From Chloroflexota bacterium (lineage in GTDB: Bacteria; Chloroflexota; Limnocylindria; Limnocylindrales; CSP1-4): a stretch of 18,392 nucleotides of DNA. This document shows, one piece after another, positions 6,739-13,949 of this stretch. The translations under genes were made by a program, and so were the position numbers. The first letter of the stretch is position 1, and each line of letters starts with the position of its first letter. The stretch lies in contig JAICUV010000040.1 in NCBI GenBank assembly GCA_025935655.1, positions 1 to 18,392 on the forward strand, given 5' to 3'. The notes beneath the pieces were generated by a model. The model saw only the letters and a list, made by a program, of their open reading frames with translations, did no database searches and was not told the DNA's origin.

Positions 6739-8636
6739 ACGACGCCTACCTCGTCGCCAAGCCGGAGCGTGATCGGCGACCGTTGCGTTTCGTCGCGTTC
6801 GGCGTCATCGCCGTGCTCGTGTTCGGGCTGCTGACGACCCGGCTCGCGTACCTGCAGATCACGAACGGGCAGACGTTCGCCACCCGCGCCGAGGCACAGC
6901 GCACGGTGCAGGAGGCGATCCCGGCGCCCCGGGGGCTCATCTACGACCGCAAGGGCCGACTGCTCGTCTCGAACGTCGCGTCCTGGACGGTGCGCGTCAA
7001 GCCCGCCGACCTGCCGTTCAGCCGCCGCCTGGACGTTGCCCAGCGCCTCGGCGCGCTCCTTGGCATGGACGCGACCGACATCATCGCCGCGATGGACACG
7101 GCCCCGGGCTCGCGCTTCGACCCGGTCAGGATCGCGACGGACGTCCCGGAGAAGACGGCTCGCCTCGTCTCCGAGTCGACCGAGGAGCTGCCCGGGGTGG
7201 ACGTGGCCGTCGAGACCCGACGCCAGTACCCGGACGGACCGCTGCTCGCCCACATCCTCGGTTACACCGGACCGATCGACGGCGGAACCTACGCCAAGCT
7301 CAAGTCCGACGGGTACCTCGAGGACGACATGATGGGCAAGGCGGGCATCGAAGCCACCTTCGAGCAGCAGCTCCGCGGCACGTATGGCTCCGAGCTCGTC
7401 GAACGGGACGCGACCGGCAAGGACGTCCAGGTCCTGCGCACGGTGAGGGAGGCGGTGCCCGGGGCCTCGCTCACCCTGACCATCGACCGCACTATCCAGA
7501 AGGAGGCGACAGAGGCCCTCAAGTGGGGCATGCGAGCCGCCGGCCTCAAGCGCGGCGTGTTGATCGTCATGAACCCGCAGACGGGCGAGGTGCTCGCGCT
7601 CGTGAGCCTCCCCTCGTACGACAACAACGAGTTCGCGAAGGGCATCTCCGTGAAGGCCTTCGCCAAGCTCGTGAACGACAAGAACAAGCCGCTCACGAAC
7701 CACGCGGTCCAGGCGCACTACCCGCCGGGCTCGACCTTCAAGCTCGTCGCCGGGACCGGCGCCCTGCAGGACGGCAAGATCACGCCCAAGACCCGCGTGC
7801 GGACCGCCGGCTATCTCACGCTGGGCGGCACGCGGTTCTATGACTGGAACCACATGGGCTTCGGTCCCTGCAACATCTACTGCGGGTTCGGCCACTCGTC
7901 GGACACGTTCTTCTTCCAGCTCGCGGGCATGCTGGGCGCCGACCGGCTGGCCTACTGGGCGCACCAGTACGGGTTCGGCACGCCGACGGGCATCGACCTC
8001 CCCGGCGAGGCGTCCGGCATCGTCCCCTCCAACCAGTGGAAGGTGGACGCGCTGGGCCAGCGGATGACCGGTGGTGAGGTGTACCAGGCGGGCATCGGGC
8101 AGGGGTACGACGTCGTCACCCCGATCCAGCTGATCAACGCGTACGCGGCGATGGCGAACGGCGGGAAGCTCTACCGGCCGCAGCTCGTGCGCGAGGTCGT
8201 CGGACCGGACGGGAAGGTCATCCAGGCCTTCAAGCCCGACCTCATCCGCAAGCTGAAGGTCTCACAGGCGACGCTGCGCACGATGCGTCTCGCGGCTCGA
8301 TCCACCGTGACGCTCCGCCACACCTACAACCTGGTCGATATGCCTGTCAAGGTGGCAGGAAAGTCGGGCACCGCCGAGTTCGGCCTCCGCGACTCCAAGG
8401 GCCGCCTGCCGTACCACTCGTGGTTCGTCGGGTTCGTGCCCCAGAACCCCTACAAGGCGACGTTCGCGAAGACGACCGCGTCGCTCGTGTTCCTCGCCTT
8501 CGCCTACGATTCGCGGACCAAGGGCAACGCGGGCACCGAGATCGCGAAGGCGTTCCTCCAGCTGCACTTCCACATCAAGAAGGACTACCTCAACCACGAC
8601 CTGCTCAAGAAGGGCAACTTCTACCAGAGCAACTAG
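6735..8636 (+). CDS. mrdA: Penicillin-binding protein 2 (elongation-specific transpeptidase)
   Basis: PBP2 is the class B transpeptidase that cross-links peptidoglycan during elongation, paired with RodA. The 633-residue product has a short cytoplasmic N-terminus and one membrane anchor at about 18-40. A PBP-dimer/pedestal domain follows, containing PRGLIYDRKGRLL (65-77). The transpeptidase domain shows the nucleophile motif STFK at 333-336 in YPPGSTFKLV, the second motif SSD at 388-390 and KSG at 543-545 in AGKSGTAEF. The SxD form of the second motif is, as far as I recall, usual for the PBP2 subfamily. The start is GTG at 6735, in the GTGA overlap with mreD; the frame stays open upstream but is then Arg-rich shadow. 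An extra loop with two Cys (379 and 383, GPCNIYCGFG) precedes the SSD motif and might form a disulfide outside the cell. rodA follows 24 bases later. Confidence 0.95.
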   Translation: MNDAYLVAKPERDRRPLRFVAFGVIAVLVFGLLTTRLAYLQITNGQTFATRAEAQRTVQEAIPAPRGLIYDRKGRLLVSNVASWTVRVKPADLPFSRRLDVAQRLGALLGMDATDIIAAMDTAPGSRFDPVRIATDVPEKTARLVSESTEELPGVDVAVETRRQYPDGPLLAHILGYTGPIDGGTYAKLKSDGYLEDDMMGKAGIEATFEQQLRGTYGSELVERDATGKDVQVLRTVREAVPGASLTLTIDRTIQKEATEALKWGMRAAGLKRGVLIVMNPQTGEVLALVSLPSYDNNEFAKGISVKAFAKLVNDKNKPLTNHAVQAHYPPGSTFKLVAGTGALQDGKITPKTRVRTAGYLTLGGTRFYDWNHMGFGPCNIYCGFGHSSDTFFFQLAGMLGADRLAYWAHQYGFGTPTGIDLPGEASGIVPSNQWKVDALGQRMTGGEVYQAGIGQGYDVVTPIQLINAYAAMANGGKLYRPQLVREVVGPDGKVIQAFKPDLIRKLKVSQATLRTMRLAARSTVTLRHTYNLVDMPVKVAGKSGTAEFGLRDSKGRLPYHSWFVGFVPQNPYKATFAKTTASLVFLAFAYDSRTKGNAGTEIAKAFLQLHFHIKKDYLNHDLLKKGNFYQSN

Positions 8637-8660
8637 AGCGCGGGAGCGAACGACCAACCG

Positions 8661-9824
8661 ATGCGCGTGATGCGGGCCGAGCCCAACCGCTTCACCGACG
8701 TGACGACGAAGTCCGTCGGGGCGGTCTGGCGCGCCTACGACCTGCAGCTCACGACGTATGCGGTCCTGCTCGGCGCCATCGGGCTCGTCATGGCCTACAC
8801 CAACAGCGTGGAGGCGGGGGAGTCGGTCCTCCGCAGCGGGACGACGTTCACGCGTGCGCTGATGTGGTCGGGCCTGGGCATCGTGGTGTTCACGGGCGCC
8901 ACGCTGTTCGACTACCGCTGGCTCAAGACGCTGCGCTGGCCGATCTGGTTCGCCAACCTCGGCCTGCTCGTGCTGACCCTGGCCATCGGCACGGGCGTGG
9001 GAGGGTCCAGCCGGTGGATCAACCTCGGGCCGCTCACGTTCCAGTTCTCGGAGCTCGCGAAGATCCTCATGATCATCGTGCTCGCGGCCTACCTCGGGAA
9101 CCGCGAGGGCAAGCTGGACTCGATCGGGTCGATTCTCGGGGCCTGCCTGCTCATGGGCCCGCCGTGGGTGCTGGTGATGATGCAGCCGGACCTCGGTACG
9201 TCGCTCGTCCTCGTGGCGATCCTCGCCGGCATGCTGTTCATGTCCGGCGCCAGCCTGCGCTGGCTGCTCGCCATGGCCCTCGGCGCCCTGGCGGCGATCC
9301 CCATCGCCTGGACGTACCTCCTGCGCGACTACCAGAAGGACCGGATCCTGTCGTTCCTCAATCCAGGTGCGGACGCGCAGGGCGCCGGGTGGCAGGTGAC
9401 CCAGGCGCAGATCACCGTGGGCTCGGGCGGCTTCCTGGGCACGGGCCTGACCAACGGGACCCAGACCCGCGGCGAGTTCCTGCCGGTCCAGGAGAGCGAC
9501 TTCGTGTTCGCCGTCCTGGCCCAGGAGCTGGGATTCATCGGCGCCCTCGTCGTGTTCCTCCTCTACGCGGCGCTGCTGTGGCGGATCCTCGCGTGCGCGT
9601 GGGCGTCGCGTGATCCGTTCGGGCTGCTGTTCGGCGCAGGGCTTGCGTCGATGCTCCTGTTCCAGCTGTTCGTGAACGTCGGGATGGTCATCGGGCTGTT
9701 GCCGGTGACCGGGATCCCGTTGCCGTTCATCAGCAACGGCGGCGCGTCGCTCGTGACGATCGCCATCGGCCTGGGCATCATCCAGAGCATCAACATCAGA
9801 CAGTTCGCCCGCGCCGAGTGGTGA
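8661..9824 (+). CDS. rodA: RodA, SEDS-family peptidoglycan glycosyltransferase
   Basis: RodA polymerises lipid II into glycan strands at the elongasome, paired with PBP2. The 387-residue polytopic protein shows the SEDS hallmarks: SSRWINLG (Trp119), QFSELAK (128-134), QPDLGTSLV (175-183) and QESDFVFAVLAQELG (277-291). Asp280 there corresponds to the catalytic Asp of Bacillus subtilis RodA. The C-terminal GLLPVTGIPLPFISNGG is the last conserved loop. Family length is ~370-400, so the protein is complete. A ~25-residue cytoplasmic N-terminus precedes the first helix. The start ATG at 8661 follows GGGAG at 8642 rather distantly; ATG at 8670 is a possible alternative. Its end overlaps the antiporter start by the GTGA pattern. 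FtsW is the paralogue alternative, but mreD-PBP2 context favours RodA. Confidence 0.95.
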   Translation: MRVMRAEPNRFTDVTTKSVGAVWRAYDLQLTTYAVLLGAIGLVMAYTNSVEAGESVLRSGTTFTRALMWSGLGIVVFTGATLFDYRWLKTLRWPIWFANLGLLVLTLAIGTGVGGSSRWINLGPLTFQFSELAKILMIIVLAAYLGNREGKLDSIGSILGACLLMGPPWVLVMMQPDLGTSLVLVAILAGMLFMSGASLRWLLAMALGALAAIPIAWTYLLRDYQKDRILSFLNPGADAQGAGWQVTQAQITVGSGGFLGTGLTNGTQTRGEFLPVQESDFVFAVLAQELGFIGALVVFLLYAALLWRILACAWASRDPFGLLFGAGLASMLLFQLFVNVGMVIGLLPVTGIPLPFISNGGASLVTIAIGLGIIQSINIRQFARAEW

Positions 9825-11158
9825 CGCGCCCGCCCGTGGTCGCGGCGCGCCGGCGCACGCGTTCGTTCCGCACCTGGCTACCCGTCGCGCTCGTTGCCGC
9901 CGGCGCCCTGGGTGCGCTCGCGCGGCCCGCGCTCGCCGCCGTCGGCCGCCCGGCGACCTCCGCACCGCCCGCCCCGAGCGCGGGTGCCGAGGAGACGATG
10001 TCGGTCCTGCTCGGGCTGTTCCTGCTCCTGCTCGCCGCGAAGGTCGGCGAGGAGGTGCTGCGCCGGCTCGGGCAGCCCGGCGTCGTGGGGGAGCTGCTCG
10101 GGGGGTTCCTCGTCGGGCCGTACGCACTCGGCCTCGTCACGCCGGGCGAGACGGCGCTGGTGTTCGCCGAGATCGGCGTCGTGGTCCTCCTGTTCACGGT
10201 GGGCCTCGAGGTCCGGACGGACCACCTGTTCGCGGTCGGCAAGCCCGCCGTGCTCACGGCCATCCTGGGCATGATCCTCCCGATCGCGGCCGGGTTCGCG
10301 CTCGCCGCCGCCCTCGGCAACGAGCCGCTGACCTCGTTCTTCATCGGGCTCGCGCTCGCCGCGACGAGCATCGGCATCACGAGCCGCGTCCTGCGCGACA
10401 TGGGGGTGCTGGATCGGCCATTCGCGCGCGTCATCATCGGTGCCGCGCTCGTGGACGACATCCTCGCCCTGGTGCTGATCGGCCTCGGGACGGGGGCGGC
10501 CGAAGGCGACATCAGCGCGAGCACGATCCTCGTCGGGGTCGCCGGCATCGGCCTCGTGCTGCTGGGCTTCGTCGCCGCGCGACGCGCTCGCGGGCTGCCA
10601 TCCCGGGTGTTCACGTGGCCGCTGTTCGCCGACACCCCGCTCGTGCCGGCCTTCCTGCTCATGCTCGCGGTTGCGCTGCTCGCGGCGGCGATCGGGCTCG
10701 CGGCGATCATCGGCGCGTTCGTGGCCGGGCTGATCGTCGCGGAGACCGAGGCCGCGGACGAGATCGAGCGCGACTTCCGGCCGCTCGCCTCGATCTTCAC
10801 GCCGTTCTTCTTCGCCGTGACCGGCGCGCTGCTCGACCTCTCGGCCCTGCGCGATCCGTCGGTGCTCGTGCTCGCGCTCGCGCTGGGCGCCATCGGCGTG
10901 ATCACGAAGAGCCTGGGCGGCTACCTGGGCGCGCGGTCGATGGGGCGCTGGGGATCGGTCGCGGTGGGCTTCGGCATGGTTCCGCGCGGCGAGGTCGGGA
11001 TCGTCGTGGCCAACCTCGCGCTCGTGACGGGCGTCGTAGATGCGTCGCTGTTCGCGGCGATGCTCGTCGCGGTCGTGATCACGACGGTCGTGGCGCCATA
11101 CCTGCTGGCGTGGGCGATCCCGAGGGTCGAGGCCGAGCGGGTGGCGCTCGCCACCTGA
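9821..11158 (+). CDS. CPA2-type cation/proton antiporter with N-terminal signal-like extension
   Basis: This is a probable monovalent cation:H+ antiporter (Na+ or K+) of the CPA2 family, about 445 residues and 12-13 membrane helices. The family core is clear: LLGGFLVGPYALGL, then FTVGLEVRTD, TSIGITSRVLRDMG and IGAALVDDILALVL, whose paired Asp residues at about 212-213 are the ion-binding site. IIGAFVAGLIVAETE follows near residue 305. There is no RCK/TrkA_N regulatory domain. The first ~60 residues are odd: a basic stretch, one hydrophobic segment ending in ALA like a cleavable signal peptide, then a Pro/Ala linker. The start GTG at 9821 gives a GTGA overlap with rodA; GTG at 9818 is equivalent. 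ATG at 9998 with GAGGAG just upstream would give a standard-length antiporter without the extension. Ion specificity cannot be read. Confidence 0.85.
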   Translation: MTRPPVVAARRRTRSFRTWLPVALVAAGALGALARPALAAVGRPATSAPPAPSAGAEETMSVLLGLFLLLLAAKVGEEVLRRLGQPGVVGELLGGFLVGPYALGLVTPGETALVFAEIGVVVLLFTVGLEVRTDHLFAVGKPAVLTAILGMILPIAAGFALAAALGNEPLTSFFIGLALAATSIGITSRVLRDMGVLDRPFARVIIGAALVDDILALVLIGLGTGAAEGDISASTILVGVAGIGLVLLGFVAARRARGLPSRVFTWPLFADTPLVPAFLLMLAVALLAAAIGLAAIIGAFVAGLIVAETEAADEIERDFRPLASIFTPFFFAVTGALLDLSALRDPSVLVLALALGAIGVITKSLGGYLGARSMGRWGSVAVGFGMVPRGEVGIVVANLALVTGVVDASLFAAMLVAVVITTVVAPYLLAWAIPRVEAERVALAT

Positions 11159-11162
11159 GCCG

Positions 11163-11927
11163 TCAGCGGCGGCGGAACAGTCCCCGCTGCGGATCCTTCG
11201 CCGTCGGCGCGGTGGTGCGGCGGCGATGCGAGCGCAGGATCTCGTCGATCTCGGCCTGGTAGGTGCGCCCGATCGGCATCCGGTCGAGCCACTCGAGGTA
11301 CTCGAGGTCCGCCCGCCCGATCTCGCCCAGGGACCACCCCGCGTAGCGCCCGAAGTTGAGCACGGAGCCGAACGGGTTGCCCGGGGGCGGACCGGCTGCT
11401 CCGTCGCCCTGCGGCGAACCCATCGTGCCCTGGTCGTACGCATGGCCGTCGGTCGATCGCCCAGAGGTCCAGTTCGGAGACATGAACTGGGTCCGCGAGC
11501 CCGGGTCCGGGTCCGTCGGGTCGATGCCGCCCGGGAAGCCCCAGGAGGGCACGCCGTTCGGCTGCCTGGCGTACACGCCGCCCTGCGACCCGTAGGTCGG
11601 TGCGGCGGGCCGCGGGGAGGAGGCCTGCGGCTGGTAGGTGCCGCGCGCCTGTGCGGTCGCCCGCGCGCGGGCCTCCGCGGCCGCGGCGCGGGCGGCGGAG
11701 CCGGCGGTGCGCGCACGGGCGCGATCGACGGCCGCTCGTCGCGATGGGTCGCGGAGCATCTCCCAGGCCTGGTTGATGCGGACCATCCGGTCCTGCGCCT
11801 CGGGCCCGGGTGCCACGTCCGGGTGGTACTTGCGCGCCAGCCGCCGGTAGGCGGCCTCGATGACCTCGTCCTCGGCCTCCGGATCGACCTGGAGGGTCTT
11901 GTACGGATCCGCGATGTTCACGGGCAT
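11163..11927 (-). CDS. J-domain protein with C-terminal FGRYxGW module
   Basis: This is a putative DnaK co-chaperone of class C type, 254 residues. The J domain spans about 6-70 (DPYKTLQVDPEAEDEVIEAA in part) with the essential HPD at 35-37, and helix IV-like RINQAWEMLRDPSRR. A long Ala/Arg then Gly/Pro/Ser-rich disordered region follows (about 70-187). The C-terminus carries NFGRYAGWSLGEI and DLEYLEWLDRMPIGR at 191-221. This resembles the small DUF3820/exonuclease-X C-terminal-like module (FGKYKG...L..IA...YL.WL) seen at the end of some J-domain proteins. There is no Gly/Phe region or zinc finger, so it is not DnaJ itself. ATG at 11927 is chosen because the J domain begins six residues later; GTG at 11942 would add five residues. 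It ends 4 bases from the antiporter stop, tail to tail. No dnaK is nearby. Confidence 0.82.
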   Translation of the reverse strand: MPVNIADPYKTLQVDPEAEDEVIEAAYRRLARKYHPDVAPGPEAQDRMVRINQAWEMLRDPSRRAAVDRARARTAGSAARAAAAEARARATAQARGTYQPQASSPRPAAPTYGSQGGVYARQPNGVPSWGFPGGIDPTDPDPGSRTQFMSPNWTSGRSTDGHAYDQGTMGSPQGDGAAGPPPGNPFGSVLNFGRYAGWSLGEIGRADLEYLEWLDRMPIGRTYQAEIDEILRSHRRRTTAPTAKDPQRGLFRRR

Positions 11928-11987
11928 ACCGCAACGGCCCACGAGGGGCGAGCTGAGGCGTGCGGGACGTCAGGCTCCATCCCCGGC

Positions 11988-11996
11988 AGACTAGCA
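11988..11996 (-). promoter_or_regulatory. Candidate extended -10 for the J-domain gene
   Basis: Read on the minus strand this is TGCTAGTCT, a TGn plus TAnnnT extended -10. The predicted start near 11981 gives a leader of about 54 bases. It sits directly against the GTG start proposed for the divergent DUF2344 gene. No -35 match is evident. Confidence 0.33.
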
Positions 11997-11998
11997 CC

Positions 11999-12775
11999 GT
12001 GCCCGACACCTCCGAACCCCCCGATCGTCCCCCCGTCCGGCCGCCTCGCGAGGCGGTCCAGCGCTGGCGGCTCGTGCTCGCGAGAGGGGTCCTCGAGGGC
12101 GAGGCCGGGCAGCGCGAGCAGCTCGCCGCATGGGACCGGGCCCTCGCCGCGTGCGGCCTGCCGGTCGCGGGCCTGGATGCCACGCCCCCGAAGGCACGGT
12201 TCGCACCCGCCGCGCCGCTCGCCACGGCCATCCCCGGCGAGGCGGAGCTCGCCGACGTGTGGCTCACGGAACGCGTGCCCGCGTGGCGCGTGCGGGAGCG
12301 GATCGCCGCCTCCCTGCCCGAGGGCTATGCGCTCGTAAATGCGCACGACGTGTGGCTCGGAGAGCCCGCGCTCCCCGGACAGGTCGTCGCGTCCGTGTAC
12401 CGGGCCACGTTCCCCACCGGAGCACCGGCTCCAGGCGCCCTCCGTACCGCTGCGGCCGCCCTGCGCGGCGCGCCTTCCCTGCCGCGGACGCGCCAGAAGG
12501 GCCAGGGGACGGTGTCGTACGACCTGCGGCCCTTCATCGACGGGCTCGAGGTCGGGGATGCGGACGGGACCCTGCGGATGACCCTCCGCCACGACCCCGA
12601 GCGGGGGATCGGCCGGCCCGAGGAGGTCCTCTCGGCGCTCGGCGAGGAGCTCGGGGAGACGCTGGGCCCGTCGTCGCTCGTGCGCGAGCGGCTCGTGCTC
12701 GCGATCCCCGACCGGCCGGCGACGACGGCGCCACGGCCGCGCGCGCCACTGGGGCGGGCGCGGCCACGGGGCTGA
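11999..12775 (+). CDS. DUF2344 (TIGR03936-type radical-SAM-linked) protein
   Basis: This 258-residue protein resembles the DUF2344 family, which normally is fused to, or encoded beside, a B12-binding radical SAM enzyme (TIGR03960) and lies upstream of rplU-rpmA. Recognisable blocks are QRWRLVLARG near residue 21, AWDRALAACGLPVAG near 44-58, ARFAPAAPLATAIPGEAELADVWL near 66-89 (in part) and VSYDLRPFIDGLEV around 174. The usual GFNPRPR-like motif is replaced here by DATPPKAR, so the protein is diverged. The C-terminal ~25 residues are Arg/Pro/Ala-rich. The start is uncertain: GTG at 11999 begins with a short Pro-rich leader, and GTG at 11960 is in frame but has a poorly placed ribosome site. 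No radical SAM gene or Rne/Rng gene is present between here and the window's neighbours. Its biochemical role is unknown; the link to ribosomal genes is by family context. Confidence 0.72.
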   Translation: MPDTSEPPDRPPVRPPREAVQRWRLVLARGVLEGEAGQREQLAAWDRALAACGLPVAGLDATPPKARFAPAAPLATAIPGEAELADVWLTERVPAWRVRERIAASLPEGYALVNAHDVWLGEPALPGQVVASVYRATFPTGAPAPGALRTAAAALRGAPSLPRTRQKGQGTVSYDLRPFIDGLEVGDADGTLRMTLRHDPERGIGRPEEVLSALGEELGETLGPSSLVRERLVLAIPDRPATTAPRPRAPLGRARPRG

Positions 12776-12834
12776 ACGGGCGCGAGCGCTGACGCGGACC
12801 GGTCGGCCCCGGACGCGACCGTCGGCTCCGTTCG

Positions 12835-12864
12835 TTGACGCTTCCGGCCGTTCCGACCTACACT
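12835..12864 (+). promoter_or_regulatory. Promoter of the rplU-rpmA-rpmE operon
   Basis: TTGACG at 12835-12840 (5 of 6 to consensus), an 18-base spacer and TACACT at 12859-12864 (4 of 6) form the best sigma-70-type promoter in the window. The predicted start near 12871 leaves a leader of about 77 bases before rplU. An L21-type leader RNA could lie there, but I cannot establish a fold by eye. Confidence 0.7.
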
Positions 12865-12947
12865 CTCCCTTCGCGCCCGCGAGGTCCGCAGGCGTGTTTC
12901 CATGTCCGCGCCGCGGCCGCGCCGCGCGCTCTTCGCTCCGAGGACCC

Positions 12948-13946
12948 ATGTACGCAGTCATCGAGACCGGCGGGAAGCAATACCGCGTCGAGGTCGGCAC
13001 CGAGCTCGAGGTGGAGCTACTCGACGTTGAGCCGGGCCAGTCGATCACCCTGGAGCGCGTGCTCCTCGTGGCCGACGGCGCCGAGGCCACCGTCGGCACG
13101 CCCGTGGTCGACGGTGCCGCTGTCGAGGCCGAGGTCGTCGGCGGGAGCCGCGGCGACAAGGTCATCGCCTTCAAGTACCGCCCGAAGGCACGCCGCCGCG
13201 TGAAGAAGGGCCACCGCCAGGACTACACCGTCCTGCGCATCGCCGACATCCGCTTCGGCGGCAAGAGCGCCGCCGCCAGCGCCCCGAAGAAGGACGCGAA
13301 GGCGGCCGATCGCAAGGCGCTCGAGGAGGCGGCCGCCAAGCAGGCCGCCGAGGACGCCGCCCTGGCCGCGAAGCTCAACGTCGTCGCCGAGGCGCCGGCC
13401 GACAAGCCGGCGAAGAAGGCCAAGGCGAAGGCCGCCGACGAGGCGCCCACCGCCGACGAGGCGACGGCCGCCGACGAGGCGCCCGCGGAGACGAAGACCA
13501 AGGGCTTCGAGATCTTCGAGGATGCGAGCGGCGAGTGGCGCTGGCGCCTGGTGGCGTCCAACGGCGAGCCGGTCGCGATGTCCGAGCAGGGCTTCAGCAC
13601 CAAGGCCGGTGTCGTGAAGACGCTCGACGTCGTCCGGCGCAACGTCGCCGAGGCAGCGGATCACGCCGAGGCCCAGGTGGCCGAGGACGGCTCCGAGGTC
13701 AAGGGCGGCAAGGGCTTCGAGATCTACGAGGACGCCTCCGGCGGCTGGCGCTGGCGGCTCCGCGCGGCGAACGGCGAGCTCGTCGCGATCTCCGAGCAGG
13801 GCTTCAGCAGCAAGTCCGGCGTGGTGAAGGGTCTCGACGTCGTCCGGCGCAACGCCGCGGCGGCCGAGGGCCACACCGAGGCGGACGCATCCGAGAGCAC
13901 CACCGACGCGGCGCCCAAGCGCGCACGCACCAAGAAGGACTCGTAA
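12948..13946 (+). CDS. rplU: Ribosomal protein bL21 fused to two C-terminal DUF1508 (YegP-like) repeats
   Basis: Residues 1-103 are a complete bL21: MYAVIETGGKQYRVEVG at the start, then DGAAVEAEVVGGSRGDKV, FKYRPKARRRVKKGHRQDYT with the rRNA-binding basic loop, and VLRIADIRF at the end. The frame continues without a stop. Residues ~105-184 are an Ala/Lys/Glu-rich, charged, helix-prone linker. Residues 185-232 and 255-302 are two DUF1508 repeats, each of the form GFEI-[FY]-EDASG-x-WRWRL, then NGE and EQGFS-x-K-x-GVVK-x-LDVVRRN. A Lys/Arg-rich tail ends at 332. Ordinary bL21 has ~103 residues. ATG at 12948 is chosen because the L21 domain begins there; GAGGA lies just upstream. rpmA follows after 3 bases, so the fusion sits in a normal L21-L27 operon. 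L21 binds 23S rRNA in the large subunit; DUF1508 has no established biochemical function, so the role of the tail is unknown. Confidence 0.95.
   Translation: MYAVIETGGKQYRVEVGTELEVELLDVEPGQSITLERVLLVADGAEATVGTPVVDGAAVEAEVVGGSRGDKVIAFKYRPKARRRVKKGHRQDYTVLRIADIRFGGKSAAASAPKKDAKAADRKALEEAAAKQAAEDAALAAKLNVVAEAPADKPAKKAKAKAADEAPTADEATAADEAPAETKTKGFEIFEDASGEWRWRLVASNGEPVAMSEQGFSTKAGVVKTLDVVRRNVAEAADHAEAQVAEDGSEVKGGKGFEIYEDASGGWRWRLRAANGELVAISEQGFSSKSGVVKGLDVVRRNAAAAEGHTEADASESTTDAAPKRARTKKDS
13500..13643 (+). repeat. DUF1508 repeat 1 within rplU
   Basis: Codes for residues 185-232 of the L21 fusion. Compared by eye with repeat 2, 39 of 48 residues are identical. The repeat start points are 210 bases apart. 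Confidence 0.9.
13710..13853 (+). repeat. DUF1508 repeat 2 within rplU
   Basis: Codes for residues 255-302. It has the same length and no gaps relative to repeat 1; the nine differences include Phe to Tyr, Val to Arg and Pro to Leu. The 22-residue spacer between the repeats is acidic and not repeated. Confidence 0.9.
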
Positions 13947-13949
13947 CCG

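Noticed and set aside
6168..7964. Minus-strand open frame of 598 codons over mreD and mrdA
   Set aside because: It is antisense to well-supported genes and shows only low-complexity Arg/Val/Asp/His composition.
8262..11716. Two long minus-strand open frames over rodA, the antiporter and the J-domain gene
   Set aside because: They contain runs of charged His/Glu/Arg residues typical of shadow translation; the plus-strand genes carry clear motifs.
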